DNA of 5,833 nucleotides. Source: Chloroflexota bacterium. Lineage in GTDB: Bacteria; Chloroflexota; Anaerolineae; Ardenticatenales; Ardenticatenaceae. The notes under the pieces were generated by a model. It was not told the DNA's origin, made no database searches, and was given only the letters and a program-made list of their open reading frames with translations. The stretch spans positions 1-5,833 of the forward strand of contig DOUV01000932.1 of NCBI GenBank assembly GCA_003520455.1, given 5' to 3'. Position 1 is the stretch's first letter. Each line of letters starts with the position of its first letter. Shown here in pieces: positions 1-5,634 of this stretch. The translations under genes and the position numbers were made by a program.

Positions 1-1
1 C

Positions 2-403
2 TTCATGAACGAGTACATCCGCACGGCTAACGATCAGACGATCGTGTTGGTCATGATCGAGACCATCAGCGCCGTGCGGGACATCGACCGTATCCTGGCC
101 GTCGAAGGGCTCGATGGGCTCATTCTGGGACCGGTTGACCTCGCCGCCAGCATGGGGCTGTTTGGTGACTTCGAGCGATCGGAGGTGCAAGAGGCAATCG
201 ACCTGGTGATCCGGAAAGCCTGTGCGGCGAGAGTACCCTTCGGCAATGGGCAGCCGAACGACGATCCCACCGGCTGGCTCGACCGAGGCGCCCAACTCGT
301 CGGGATTGCCGATGATGAGATGTTCATCATGCGGGGCGCCTGGAAAGCGATGGAACGCTTTCGCGAGATCACCGAGCGCAAGCGTCCGGATGTGCAATCG
401 TGA
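2..403 (+). CDS. HpcH/HpaI family aldolase, C-terminal part (5' end outside window)
   Basis: This is the C-terminal half (about 133 residues) of a class II, divalent-metal-dependent aldolase of the HpcH/HpaI (2,4-dihydroxyhept-2-enedioate / 2-dehydro-3-deoxyglucarate) family, a cytosolic TIM barrel that cleaves 4-hydroxy-2-oxo acids to pyruvate (or a 2-oxo acid) plus an aldehyde. Visible family signatures are VMIET, whose Glu (codon 59-61) matches the first metal ligand, and LDGLILGPVDLAASMG, whose Asp (codon 137-139) matches the second. The reading frame is open to the left edge, and family members are usually about 250-265 residues, so roughly 120 residues lie outside. The Met at position 5 is internal, not a start. 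The gene ends with TGA at 401-403, and a FAH-family stub begins within 10 bases, suggesting a former operon. Aldolase and FAH-family hydrolase genes co-occur in homoprotocatechuate-type and sugar-acid catabolism. The exact substrate cannot be told from this half. Confidence 0.88.
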   Translation, partial: FMNEYIRTANDQTIVLVMIETISAVRDIDRILAVEGLDGLILGPVDLAASMGLFGDFERSEVQEAIDLVIRKACAARVPFGNGQPNDDPTGWLDRGAQLVGIADDEMFIMRGAWKAMERFREITERKRPDVQS

Positions 404-412
404 GGCGTGGCC

Positions 413-637
413 GTGATCTTGATGACCTTCCAGGCAGGGGACAGCTACGGTCTTGGAGTTCAAACCTCGGTGGGCGTTGTGGACGTTGCCATGGCTCGGG
501 CGGCGCTTGGGGAGCCTCGGGACACCACCGAGGTGCCCGAGACCATTGAGGCCCTCCTGCGGGCTGACGCAGCGGCTCGCGCAGCGCCGGAACGCCTGGT
601 GAGCCGTTTGCCGGCTGAGGGATGGTCGAATTTCTTG
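413..637 (+). pseudogene. N-terminal stub of a fumarylacetoacetate hydrolase family protein
   Basis: The translation from GTG 413 (ILMTFQAGDSYGLGVQTSVG, then VVDVAMARAALG and later ETIEALLRADAAA) matches the small N-terminal domain of FAH-family proteins. Those typically open with a 'MKLVTF...G...GVVDVA.A...LG' pattern and a 'LL..G..AL' helix. Resemblance fades after about residue 71 (PAEGW, near 625). The family's catalytic domain, with its 'KIICVGLNY' entry motif and E/E/D metal ligands, is absent, so no hydrolase or isomerase activity is expected. A GTGAGG at 400-405 sits 7 bases before GTG 413, and GTG 407 is an alternative start. The frame has no stop and runs on into the downstream methyltransferase (start 728), giving a potential 454-residue fusion ORF from 407. 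I read that as a deletion joining a broken FAH gene to the next gene; a true translational fusion is the alternative. Coordinates cover only the recognisable part. Confidence 0.65.
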
Positions 638-715
638 AGGCTCGTTTGCTACGCTCGCTCCCGCGAACCTTCCTCGAGAGTTGTTCGCCGCGTTGTGGAG
701 CGCTTCGGACCATAT

Positions 716-721
716 GAGGAG
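716..721 (+). promoter_or_regulatory. Shine-Dalgarno deciding the methyltransferase start
   Basis: GAGGAG lies 6 bases before ATG 728 and 3 bases before ATG 725. It supports separate translation of the 347-residue URO-D domain rather than only the long fusion ORF from 407, because it sits just where family similarity to URO-D proteins begins. Confidence 0.6.
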
Positions 722-727
722 ACCATG

Positions 728-1771
728 ATGGCAGAAATGACACCACGTGAGCGTGTGCGATGTGTCCTGGCGGGTGAACTCCCCGACCGCGTCCCCTATG
801 TCGAGGTCGGCGTCGACTTTCCGTTCATCTCTAGACTCCTGGGTCTGAATATTCCCGCTGGCCGGTTCTTCGAGGCGGGAGAGTACGAAAGCCCCCCCAT
901 CGAGATTCAATTACAGATAAACCAGATCTTGCACCGCGATAATCTCGCCTATGGAATGCTACCGCCCATTCCTGCCGTGAAGCGCCCCGGCGAGGATGGC
1001 ATCCTCTACTTCAAGGACGGCAAGATCAAGTCTTGGGAAGATCTCGATCAACTCCAACTCCCGGACCCGTCGAGCGAGACGTTTCTGGCTCCTGCCCGCC
1101 GCTTCCTCGAGGCGGCGGGCGACTATGCGACGGTGTGTACGAGTCGCATAGGCATCTCGCCGACGTACCTCGCCATGGGGATGGAGCACTTTTTCTACTG
1201 CCTCTACGATGATCCTGCACTCATCAACGAGTTGCTGCAGCGCTACACCGACTTCGCAGTTGCCGTGGCGGAACAGGCAGCCCAGTTGGGCTTCGACATG
1301 TTCTGGACCTCGGACGATATCGCCTTCCGTACGGGTCCGCTTTTCTCCCCGAAGATGTTTCGCGAGCTCATGTTACCCCATATTCGGCGGGTGGCGGACC
1401 GAATACGCGAGGCAGGAATCGCCTGGGCCTACCACTCCGACGGCAACCTTACACCTCTCATGGAAGATCTCTTAGCATTAGGAATCCACGTGCTCAACCC
1501 CATCGAAGCCGCCTGCATGGATATCCGCGATGTGAAGAAGCGTTACGGAGACCGGGTTATTCTTTGCGGCAATGTTGACGTGGATCTCTTGACGGCGGGG
1601 ACACCTGAGCAAGTCAGAGAAGTTACTCTAGGTTTGCTACGTGATGTGGCGCCCGGCGGCGGCTATATCCTCGCGTCGGGTAACTCGGTGACGAGCTATT
1701 GCAGCGTGGATTGTGTGCGCACTATGTGCGACACCGTCTACGAATTCGGTCACTATCCCATTCAAGGATGA
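728..1771 (+). CDS. URO-D superfamily methyltransferase-like protein (corrinoid-linked)
   Basis: This 347-residue protein of the uroporphyrinogen decarboxylase / MtaA-MtbA-CmuA superfamily is a cytosolic TIM barrel. Visible marks are the opening TPRERVRCVLAGELPDRVPY, DD at 196-197 followed by FRTGPLFSP, HSDGN at 236-240, NPIEAACMD, ILCGNVD at 278-284, and APGGGYILASGNS near 308-320. Family members next to a corrinoid protein move methyl groups to or from cobalamin. The neighbouring gene (1881-2519) encodes that corrinoid protein, so methyltransferase function is inferred rather than haem synthesis. The classical HxC zinc motif of MtaA/MtbA is not present as such: His236 is followed by Ser-Asp, although Cys280 and Cys325 remain as possible ligands. 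The start is ATG 728, with GAGGAG at 716-721 six bases upstream. ATG 725 is equally in frame with a 3-base gap. The frame is open back to GTG 407 through a FAH remnant, so a longer 454-residue call is possible. The substrate is unknown. Confidence 0.85.
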   Translation: MAEMTPRERVRCVLAGELPDRVPYVEVGVDFPFISRLLGLNIPAGRFFEAGEYESPPIEIQLQINQILHRDNLAYGMLPPIPAVKRPGEDGILYFKDGKIKSWEDLDQLQLPDPSSETFLAPARRFLEAAGDYATVCTSRIGISPTYLAMGMEHFFYCLYDDPALINELLQRYTDFAVAVAEQAAQLGFDMFWTSDDIAFRTGPLFSPKMFRELMLPHIRRVADRIREAGIAWAYHSDGNLTPLMEDLLALGIHVLNPIEAACMDIRDVKKRYGDRVILCGNVDVDLLTAGTPEQVREVTLGLLRDVAPGGGYILASGNSVTSYCSVDCVRTMCDTVYEFGHYPIQG

Positions 1772-1866
1772 TGCCTACGAATGGGGGTAGATTGGTCGAT
1801 ATCACACGCCCTTTTTGAGACCGTCCAACCGCGCCACACCCGGACAATATTACAATTCACGCTCAC

Positions 1867-1875
1867 AGGGAGGAG
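1867..1875 (+). promoter_or_regulatory. Shine-Dalgarno deciding the corrinoid protein start
   Basis: AGGGAGGAG sits 5 bases before GTG 1881 and sets that codon as the start instead of the in-frame upstream candidate at 1815, whose extra 22 residues show no family resemblance. Confidence 0.75.
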
Positions 1876-1880
1876 AAGCC

Positions 1881-2519
1881 GTGCGTGATATCCTGCAAGA
1901 ATTATTCGATAGTATTCTCGATGGAGACCGCACAAGTGCTCAGGGGAAGATCAGAGAGGCAATTGAAGCCGGCATAGACCCTACTGTAATCCTGAACGAT
2001 GGTATGATTTCCGCCATGAAAGAGGTCGGTCGGCTCTTTGAATGTGGAGAGTATTTCGTGCCGGAGATGATGCGTGCCGCTCGGGTGATGAAAGAAGGGT
2101 TGGAAATTCTCCAACCCCATCTTCAAGGGACCAGCATAGAATCAGCTGGGAAGGTGGTCGTGGGCACAGTCCAGGGTGATATGCACGACATTGGTAAGAA
2201 TCTGGTCTGCATGATGCTTGAGGGTGCCGGCTTTGAAATTCAGGATCTAGGAATTGATGTTTCGCCGGCAAAGTTTATTCATGCCGTGCAAACGAGTCGT
2301 GCTGACATTGTCGCTATGTCGGCGCTTCTTTCTACCACAATGTATAATATGAAGGCCACTATTGAGGCGCTCGAGAAGGCCGGCTTGCGTGATCAAGTGA
2401 AAGTCATTGTAGGGGGTGCGCCGGTAACCGAGAGCAACGCGAAGCAGGTCGGAGCTGATGGGTACGCGCCGGACGCGAGCCAGGCAGTGACACTCGCCAA
2501 GTCGTTGATAGCACGGTAA
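1881..2519 (+). CDS. Corrinoid (cobalamin-binding) methyl-carrier protein, MtaC/MtbC/MttC type
   Basis: This 212-residue stand-alone corrinoid protein carries the methyl group on cobalt in methyltransferase systems and is cytosolic. Residues 1-90 form the helical cap domain (LQELFDSILDGD, then GMISAMKEVGRLFECGEYFVPEMM), which covers the corrinoid. Residues 91-212 form the Rossmann-like B12 domain. The cobalt-ligand motif D-x-H-x-x-G is seen as GDMHDIGKN with His102. It is followed by DLGIDVSP, SALLSTTM (147-154), VGGAPVTE (177-184) and GADGYAPDASQAV, all standard for the family. Length fits the usual 210-220 residues. The start is GTG 1881 with a strong SD. The gene lies 109 bases after the URO-D-like methyltransferase on the same strand, and the two are the expected partners, as in the fused CmuA or the split MtaA/MtaC and MtbA/MtbC pairs. 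Hand counts of single 60-base rows give about 45-53% GC, clearly below prpE. No activator gene (RamA type) is in view. Confidence 0.95.
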   Translation: MRDILQELFDSILDGDRTSAQGKIREAIEAGIDPTVILNDGMISAMKEVGRLFECGEYFVPEMMRAARVMKEGLEILQPHLQGTSIESAGKVVVGTVQGDMHDIGKNLVCMMLEGAGFEIQDLGIDVSPAKFIHAVQTSRADIVAMSALLSTTMYNMKATIEALEKAGLRDQVKVIVGGAPVTESNAKQVGADGYAPDASQAVTLAKSLIAR

Positions 2520-2525
2520 TCCACG

Positions 2526-2615
2526 GTCTCGGCCCTGTTGGGACAGATCCTCGAAGAAGAAATGACTGAACACCTGCGGGCCGGCCACCGGGAACGAACC
2601 GCTGAGCGGCGCGGC
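2526..2615 (+). pseudogene. IS256-family (mutator-type) transposase N-terminal remnant
   Basis: About 30 codons read (in frame with 2526) as ALLGQILEEEMTEHL followed by RAGHRERTAERRG. This resembles the conserved N-terminal stretch of IS256-family transposases, which runs roughly 'LLE.(L/I)LEEEMTEHLGA..YERT.ERRGYRNG'. The similarity stops right after ERRG, where the expected YRNG would follow. The sequence then becomes an amidohydrolase fragment on the other strand. The roughly 40 residues normally preceding this stretch and the whole DDE catalytic core are missing. No terminal inverted repeat is recognisable, so this is a dead scrap and not a mobile element. The corrinoid gene's stop is only a few bases upstream. 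The call rests on pattern recognition of a short stretch. Confidence 0.55.
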
Positions 2616-2915
2616 GAGGAGCCAGCCCTCGTCCGCAGCGCTTATCAAATCATCCTCCGCGCGCAGCAGCGCCAGGCCATCTACGCGGGCGACCGCTGTG
2701 AGGACATCACGCAGCATCGTGCCGGCGACGGCGGGCACGTCGTGGGTGTCGCAGGTGAAAATCTTGAACATGTCGATGCCGCCGGCCCACAGGGCCGCGA
2801 TGTGATGCAGCGAGTCGGGCCAGACGTGAGCGGCCAGACCGAAATCGACGTACGAGCGCCCGCGGAGATGCGCCAGTTTCTCCTGCAGTTCCGAGGGTGT
2901 GCGGACAGGCCATGC
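2616..2915 (-). pseudogene. Internal fragment of a dihydroorotase/allantoinase/hydantoinase-like amidohydrolase
   Basis: The - strand translation reads PVRTPSELQEKLAHLRGRS, YVDFGLAAHVWPDSL, GGIDMFKIFTCDTHDVP and VDGLALLRAEDDL. This matches the middle of cyclic amidohydrolases: the 'P..T.EEL..K.....SYVDFGL.G' segment, the 'G...FKIF' segment whose Lys is carboxylated and bridges the two metals, and the 'ALVHAED' segment that supplies a metal-binding His. Here that His is Arg (codon CGC at 2663-2661). The N-terminal HxH metal motif and everything after HAED are missing, and no start or ribosome site is present. About 100 of the roughly 450 family residues remain. A - strand frame stays open from 2993 to 2247, but the part beyond about 2616 is antisense to the transposase scrap and the corrinoid gene, so it is not coding. 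It is a degraded fragment, and the exact subfamily cannot be fixed. Confidence 0.65.
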
Positions 2916-2953
2916 GTGAGTATGCTGGACAACCCTTCGCGGGGCAGGCTGCA

Positions 2954-2988
2954 GGTTGAAAGTGGGTCTCCGTTCCCACCCTTCAACC
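2954..2988 (-). terminator. Hairpin downstream of prpE, probable terminator
   Basis: GGTTGAA-AGTGGG (2954-2966) pairs with CCCACC-CTTCAACC (2975-2988) around an 8-base loop: a 7-bp outer stem, a small asymmetric bulge and a 5-bp inner stem. On the - strand it begins about 16 bases after the prpE stop. There is no clear T run after it in either direction, so it is not a textbook intrinsic terminator. It may instead end transcription weakly or protect the 3' end. Confidence 0.45.
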
Positions 2989-3004
2989 CGCAACCGAATC
3001 AGCT

Positions 3005-4975
3005 TTATTTGCGCGCGTAGCCCAACGAGGTCAGCGCCGTCGTGACGTAGTCGAGCGTCACGGGATCGTCGATGGTGGCCGGCGTCCGGTAGTCGTTCCC
3101 GTCGGCGATGCTCTTCATTGTCCCGCGCAGGATCTTGCCCGAGCGTGTCTTGGGCAACTGCTTCACGACCGTGGCCGTCTTGAAGGAGGCGACCGGTCCG
3201 ATCTTCTCCCGCACCATCTGGACCAGCTCCGCGACGATCGCCTCCTCGGGGCGCCGCACACCCGCTTTGAGGACGACAAAGCCGAGGGGGACCTCACCCT
3301 TCAGTGCGTCGGCCACGCCGATGACGGCACATTCGGCGACGTCGGGGTGCGCGGCGAGCACTTCTTCCATTGCCCCGGTGGAGAGACGATGCCCGGCCAC
3401 GTTGATGACATCGTCGGTGCGGGCCATGATCCACAGGTACCCGTCTTGATCCTTGTAGCCGGCGTCGGCCGTCAGGTAGTAACCCGGGTACGCGCTGAGG
3501 TAGGACTCGACAAAGCGGGCATCATTGTTCCAGAGCGTCGGGAGGCAGCCGGGCGGTAGCGGCAGCTTGATCACAACATTGCCGAGGGCCGAGGCCGGCA
3601 ACTCCTCCCCATCCGGGTCCAAAATGCGAATGTCGTAGCCAGGGACCGGTTTAGTGCAGGAACCGGGTTTCACCGGCAACATCTCGATGCCGACACAGTT
3701 GGCGCCGACGGGCCAGCCCGTCTCCGTTTGCCACCAGTGGTCGATCACGGGGACACCGAGCTGCTGTTGGGCCCAGAGGAGCGTGTCGGGATCGCAGCGC
3801 TCACCGGCCAGGAAGAGCGTGCGGAAGTGGCTGAGATCGTACTTGCGGAGGTACTCACCGCTCGGATCTTCGCGCTTGATGGCACGGAAGGCTGTCGGCG
3901 CTGTGAACAGGGCCTTCACGCCGTGCTGCGAGATGACCCGCCAGAAGGCGCCGGGGTCGGGTGTGCCGACCGGCTTCCCCTCGTAGAGGATCGTCGTGCA
4001 GCCGTGAAAGAGCGGGCCGTAGACGATGTAGGAGTGACCGACCGCCCAGCCCATGTCGGACGCCGCCCAGTAGACCTCGCCCGGCTCGATACCGTAGACG
4101 TTCTTCATGCTCCACTCGAGGGCAACGAGATGGCCGCCGTTGTCGCGCACGACGCCTTTGGGCTTTCCGGTGGTCCCGGAGGTGTAGAGGATATAGAGGG
4201 GATCGGTTGCAGCCACCGGGACGCACTCGACCGGCTCGGCGGTGGCCATGAGTGCCGCCCAATCAAAGTCGCGTCCTGGCAGTAACGGCGCCTCCTCCTG
4301 GGGGCGCTGCAGAATGATGCAGTGCTCCGGTTTGGCTGTGGCCAGCTCGATCGCCCGGTCGAGCAGCGGCTTGTAGTGCACGATGCGGTTCGGTTCTATA
4401 CCGCATGAGGCAGAGACGATCACCTTCGGTTTGGCGTCGTCGATCCGGGTCGCCAGCTCTGGGGAGGCGAAGCCGCCGAAAACCACCGAATGGATCGCGC
4501 CGATCCGAGCGCAGGCGAGCATGGCGATCGCCGTCTCGGGCACCATCGGCATGTAGATGATGACCCGGTCGCCCTTTTGCACCCCCAGGCCGGTGAGCAG
4601 GCCAGCAAAGCGGGCGACCTCATCGTGCAACTCGCGGTAGGTGAAACTCTTGACGACGCCGGTCACGGGGCTATCGTAGATGAGCGCCGCCTGATCGGCG
4701 CGGCCGCCCTCGACGTGCCGGTCGAGCGCGTTGTAGCACGTGTTGACCAGCCCGCCACGGAACCAGTGGTAGAAGGGCTCCTCCGAGCCGTCCAGAACCT
4801 GCTCCCACTTCTGATACCAGTGGATCGCTGCGGCCGCCTCGGCCCAGAAGCCCTCGGGATCAGCGAGTGAGCGCGCGTAGACCTTGTCGTACGTGCTGCC
4901 CCTGGTCGCTCCCCCCCGCGCACCGTCCGACGCGCGGTTTGTGCTCGCGGCAACGGTCTCATCCTGAGTTGACAT
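3005..4975 (-). CDS. prpE: Propionyl-CoA synthetase (propionate--CoA ligase), AMP-forming
   Basis: This complete 656-residue ligase of the ANL (acyl-CoA synthetase) superfamily is cytosolic and activates a short-chain acid, probably propionate, to acyl-AMP and then acyl-CoA. The N-terminal ACAS_N segment (about 28-85) has YDKVYARSLADPEGFWAEAA and FRGGLVNTCYNALDRH. The ATP P-loop YTSGTTGKPKG is at 264-274. DHWWQTETGWP is at 412-422, the hinge region ARTDDVINVAGHRL at 518-531, and the C-terminal KTRSGK at 609-614 ends with the catalytic, acetylatable Lys614. The pattern (short N-terminus, GW after the WWQTET motif, NVAGHRL, TIDDP near the end) fits PrpE/ACSS3 better than acetyl-CoA synthetase Acs, though both acids may be used. 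The start is ATG 4975 because AGGAGG (4983-4988) precedes it by 7 bases; an in-frame ATG at 4993 lies upstream of that site. Codon use is GC-rich and no lesion is seen. It converges on the corrinoid operon, with a scar between them. Confidence 0.93.
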   Translation of the reverse strand: MSTQDETVAASTNRASDGARGGATRGSTYDKVYARSLADPEGFWAEAAAAIHWYQKWEQVLDGSEEPFYHWFRGGLVNTCYNALDRHVEGGRADQAALIYDSPVTGVVKSFTYRELHDEVARFAGLLTGLGVQKGDRVIIYMPMVPETAIAMLACARIGAIHSVVFGGFASPELATRIDDAKPKVIVSASCGIEPNRIVHYKPLLDRAIELATAKPEHCIILQRPQEEAPLLPGRDFDWAALMATAEPVECVPVAATDPLYILYTSGTTGKPKGVVRDNGGHLVALEWSMKNVYGIEPGEVYWAASDMGWAVGHSYIVYGPLFHGCTTILYEGKPVGTPDPGAFWRVISQHGVKALFTAPTAFRAIKREDPSGEYLRKYDLSHFRTLFLAGERCDPDTLLWAQQQLGVPVIDHWWQTETGWPVGANCVGIEMLPVKPGSCTKPVPGYDIRILDPDGEELPASALGNVVIKLPLPPGCLPTLWNNDARFVESYLSAYPGYYLTADAGYKDQDGYLWIMARTDDVINVAGHRLSTGAMEEVLAAHPDVAECAVIGVADALKGEVPLGFVVLKAGVRRPEEAIVAELVQMVREKIGPVASFKTATVVKQLPKTRSGKILRGTMKSIADGNDYRTPATIDDPVTLDYVTTALTSLGYARK

Positions 4976-4982
4976 GCACCAG

Positions 4983-4988
4983 CCTCCT
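4983..4988 (-). promoter_or_regulatory. Shine-Dalgarno deciding the prpE start
   Basis: A perfect AGGAGG on the - strand lies 7 bases before ATG 4975, so the in-frame ATG at 4993 is not the start. Confidence 0.8.
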
Positions 4989-5159
4989 GTCATTATCGGA
5001 TCGATAGGGTGTTCAATTTGCTCACTTTGTGTCGCGTGCGCCGGTTCAATCCGCCGGCTGAGCGGTTCGGGCCGCGTGAAGAGTGGCTGCCAGAACAGTC
5101 ATCACGATTCGCATTTTACGCCGGCCCCCGGTAAGGAGACGTCTCCGAGCATGAGTGCT

Positions 5160-5348
5160 TCAACTTTGAATCGAGGGCTGCTCGTCCCCGAGACCAAACA
5201 GCGACCAGAAGAGGCCGGTCGCCTCCCGAACGTTCAGCGCGACGGGTATGATGGCGAAGACGACAATGGCACAGGCCCCAAACAGGCCGATCACGCCGGC
5301 GAGGAAGTGGTAGATAGCGATCACTGTGACGCCGTCGGGCCGTCTCAT
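5160..5348 (-). CDS. Small membrane protein, probably C-terminally truncated
   Basis: This 62-residue protein opens with MRRPDGVTVIAIYHFLAGV. A long hydrophobic helix runs from about residue 7 to 37 (VTVIAIYHF to AIIPVAL), and a second hydrophobic stretch begins at TGLFWSLFGLG before the sequence turns polar (DEQPSIQS) and stops. The 'RPxGVTxIAIYHF' opening is one I associate with small multi-pass membrane proteins of unknown function in Chloroflexota-like genomes. Those normally continue with several more helices and a 'GWGLW.LR.WAR' segment, none of which is present here or in the other two frames downstream. The start at 5348 is supported by GGGGAGG (5354-5360), 5 bases upstream. It lies 184 bases upstream of prpE on the same strand. 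No function is assigned. The tail looks like read-through into unrelated sequence after a deletion, so it may be a pseudogene. Confidence 0.55.
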   Translation of the reverse strand: MRRPDGVTVIAIYHFLAGVIGLFGACAIVVFAIIPVALNVREATGLFWSLFGLGDEQPSIQS

Positions 5349-5353
5349 GGGAA

Positions 5354-5360
5354 CCTCCCC
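5354..5360 (-). promoter_or_regulatory. Shine-Dalgarno of the small membrane protein
   Basis: GGGGAGG on the - strand lies 5 bases before ATG 5348. It decides this start over the longer - strand frame that is open from 5816, whose upstream part is arginine- and proline-rich and resembles no protein. Confidence 0.65.
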
Positions 5361-5564
5361 GAAGAGAAACGAAAGCTTCGGACAGCCGGCAGCAGAGGAT
5401 ATTACGATGCCGGAAAGCGGCACCGTTGTCAAGTACCGACAGCGGTGGAACCGGTGGGAGGGCACGGTGCCACGCGCCTCGTCAGTCGGGCGGCGGGAGC
5501 CGGTTGGCGCACCGATCAAGGCATCGTCGAGACAATTGCAAAGTGGCTTGTGAAGGTGCTTTCC

Positions 5565-5634
5565 GGTTCGGAGGGGCGCACGGCCGTGCGCCCCTACAGC
5601 GCGCTTCCGACCGCTCACGCGGTTCCTCCGAACC
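5565..5634. repeat. REP/MITE-like palindromic element with bracketing inverted repeats
   Basis: AGGGGCGCACGG is followed at once by its exact reverse complement, giving a perfect 24-bp palindrome at 5572-5595. Around it, GGTTCGGAGG (5565-5574) and CCTCCGAACC (5625-5634) form a 10-bp perfect inverted repeat, overlapping the palindrome by 3 bases on the left side. The core, with its trailing TAC on one side, has the look of the dispersed 'GTAGGGGCG...CGCCCCTAC' palindromes common in some environmental bacterial genomes. Only one copy is in this window, so its dispersed nature is inference. Confidence 0.6.

Noticed and set aside
1815..1880. N-terminal extension of the corrinoid protein
   Set aside because: The extra 22 residues have no family similarity, and the strong SD at 1867-1875 points to GTG 1881.
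2247..2993. Long - strand frame (248 codons) across the amidohydrolase fragment, transposase scrap and end of the corrinoid gene
   Set aside because: Only the section at about 2616-2915 resembles a protein. The rest is antisense to the well-supported corrinoid gene and to the transposase remnant, and there is no ribosome site at the 2993 ATG.
2538..3020. Long + strand frame (160 codons) after the corrinoid gene
   Set aside because: Beyond the transposase-like first 26 codons it is antisense to the amidohydrolase fragment and runs through the prpE 3' hairpin into the prpE end. It was not called as a gene.
3728..4285. Long + strand frames inside prpE
   Set aside because: These are mirror frames of a GC-rich coding region. 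The - strand prpE translation has all ligase motifs without interruption.
5407..5553. Small + strand ORF beginning MPESGTVVKYRQRW, with GAGG 8 bases upstream
   Set aside because: The opening briefly suggested a cold-shock protein (GTVKWFN), but RNP motifs and glycines are absent and the rest is low-complexity. With only 48 codons in GC-rich DNA there is insufficient support.
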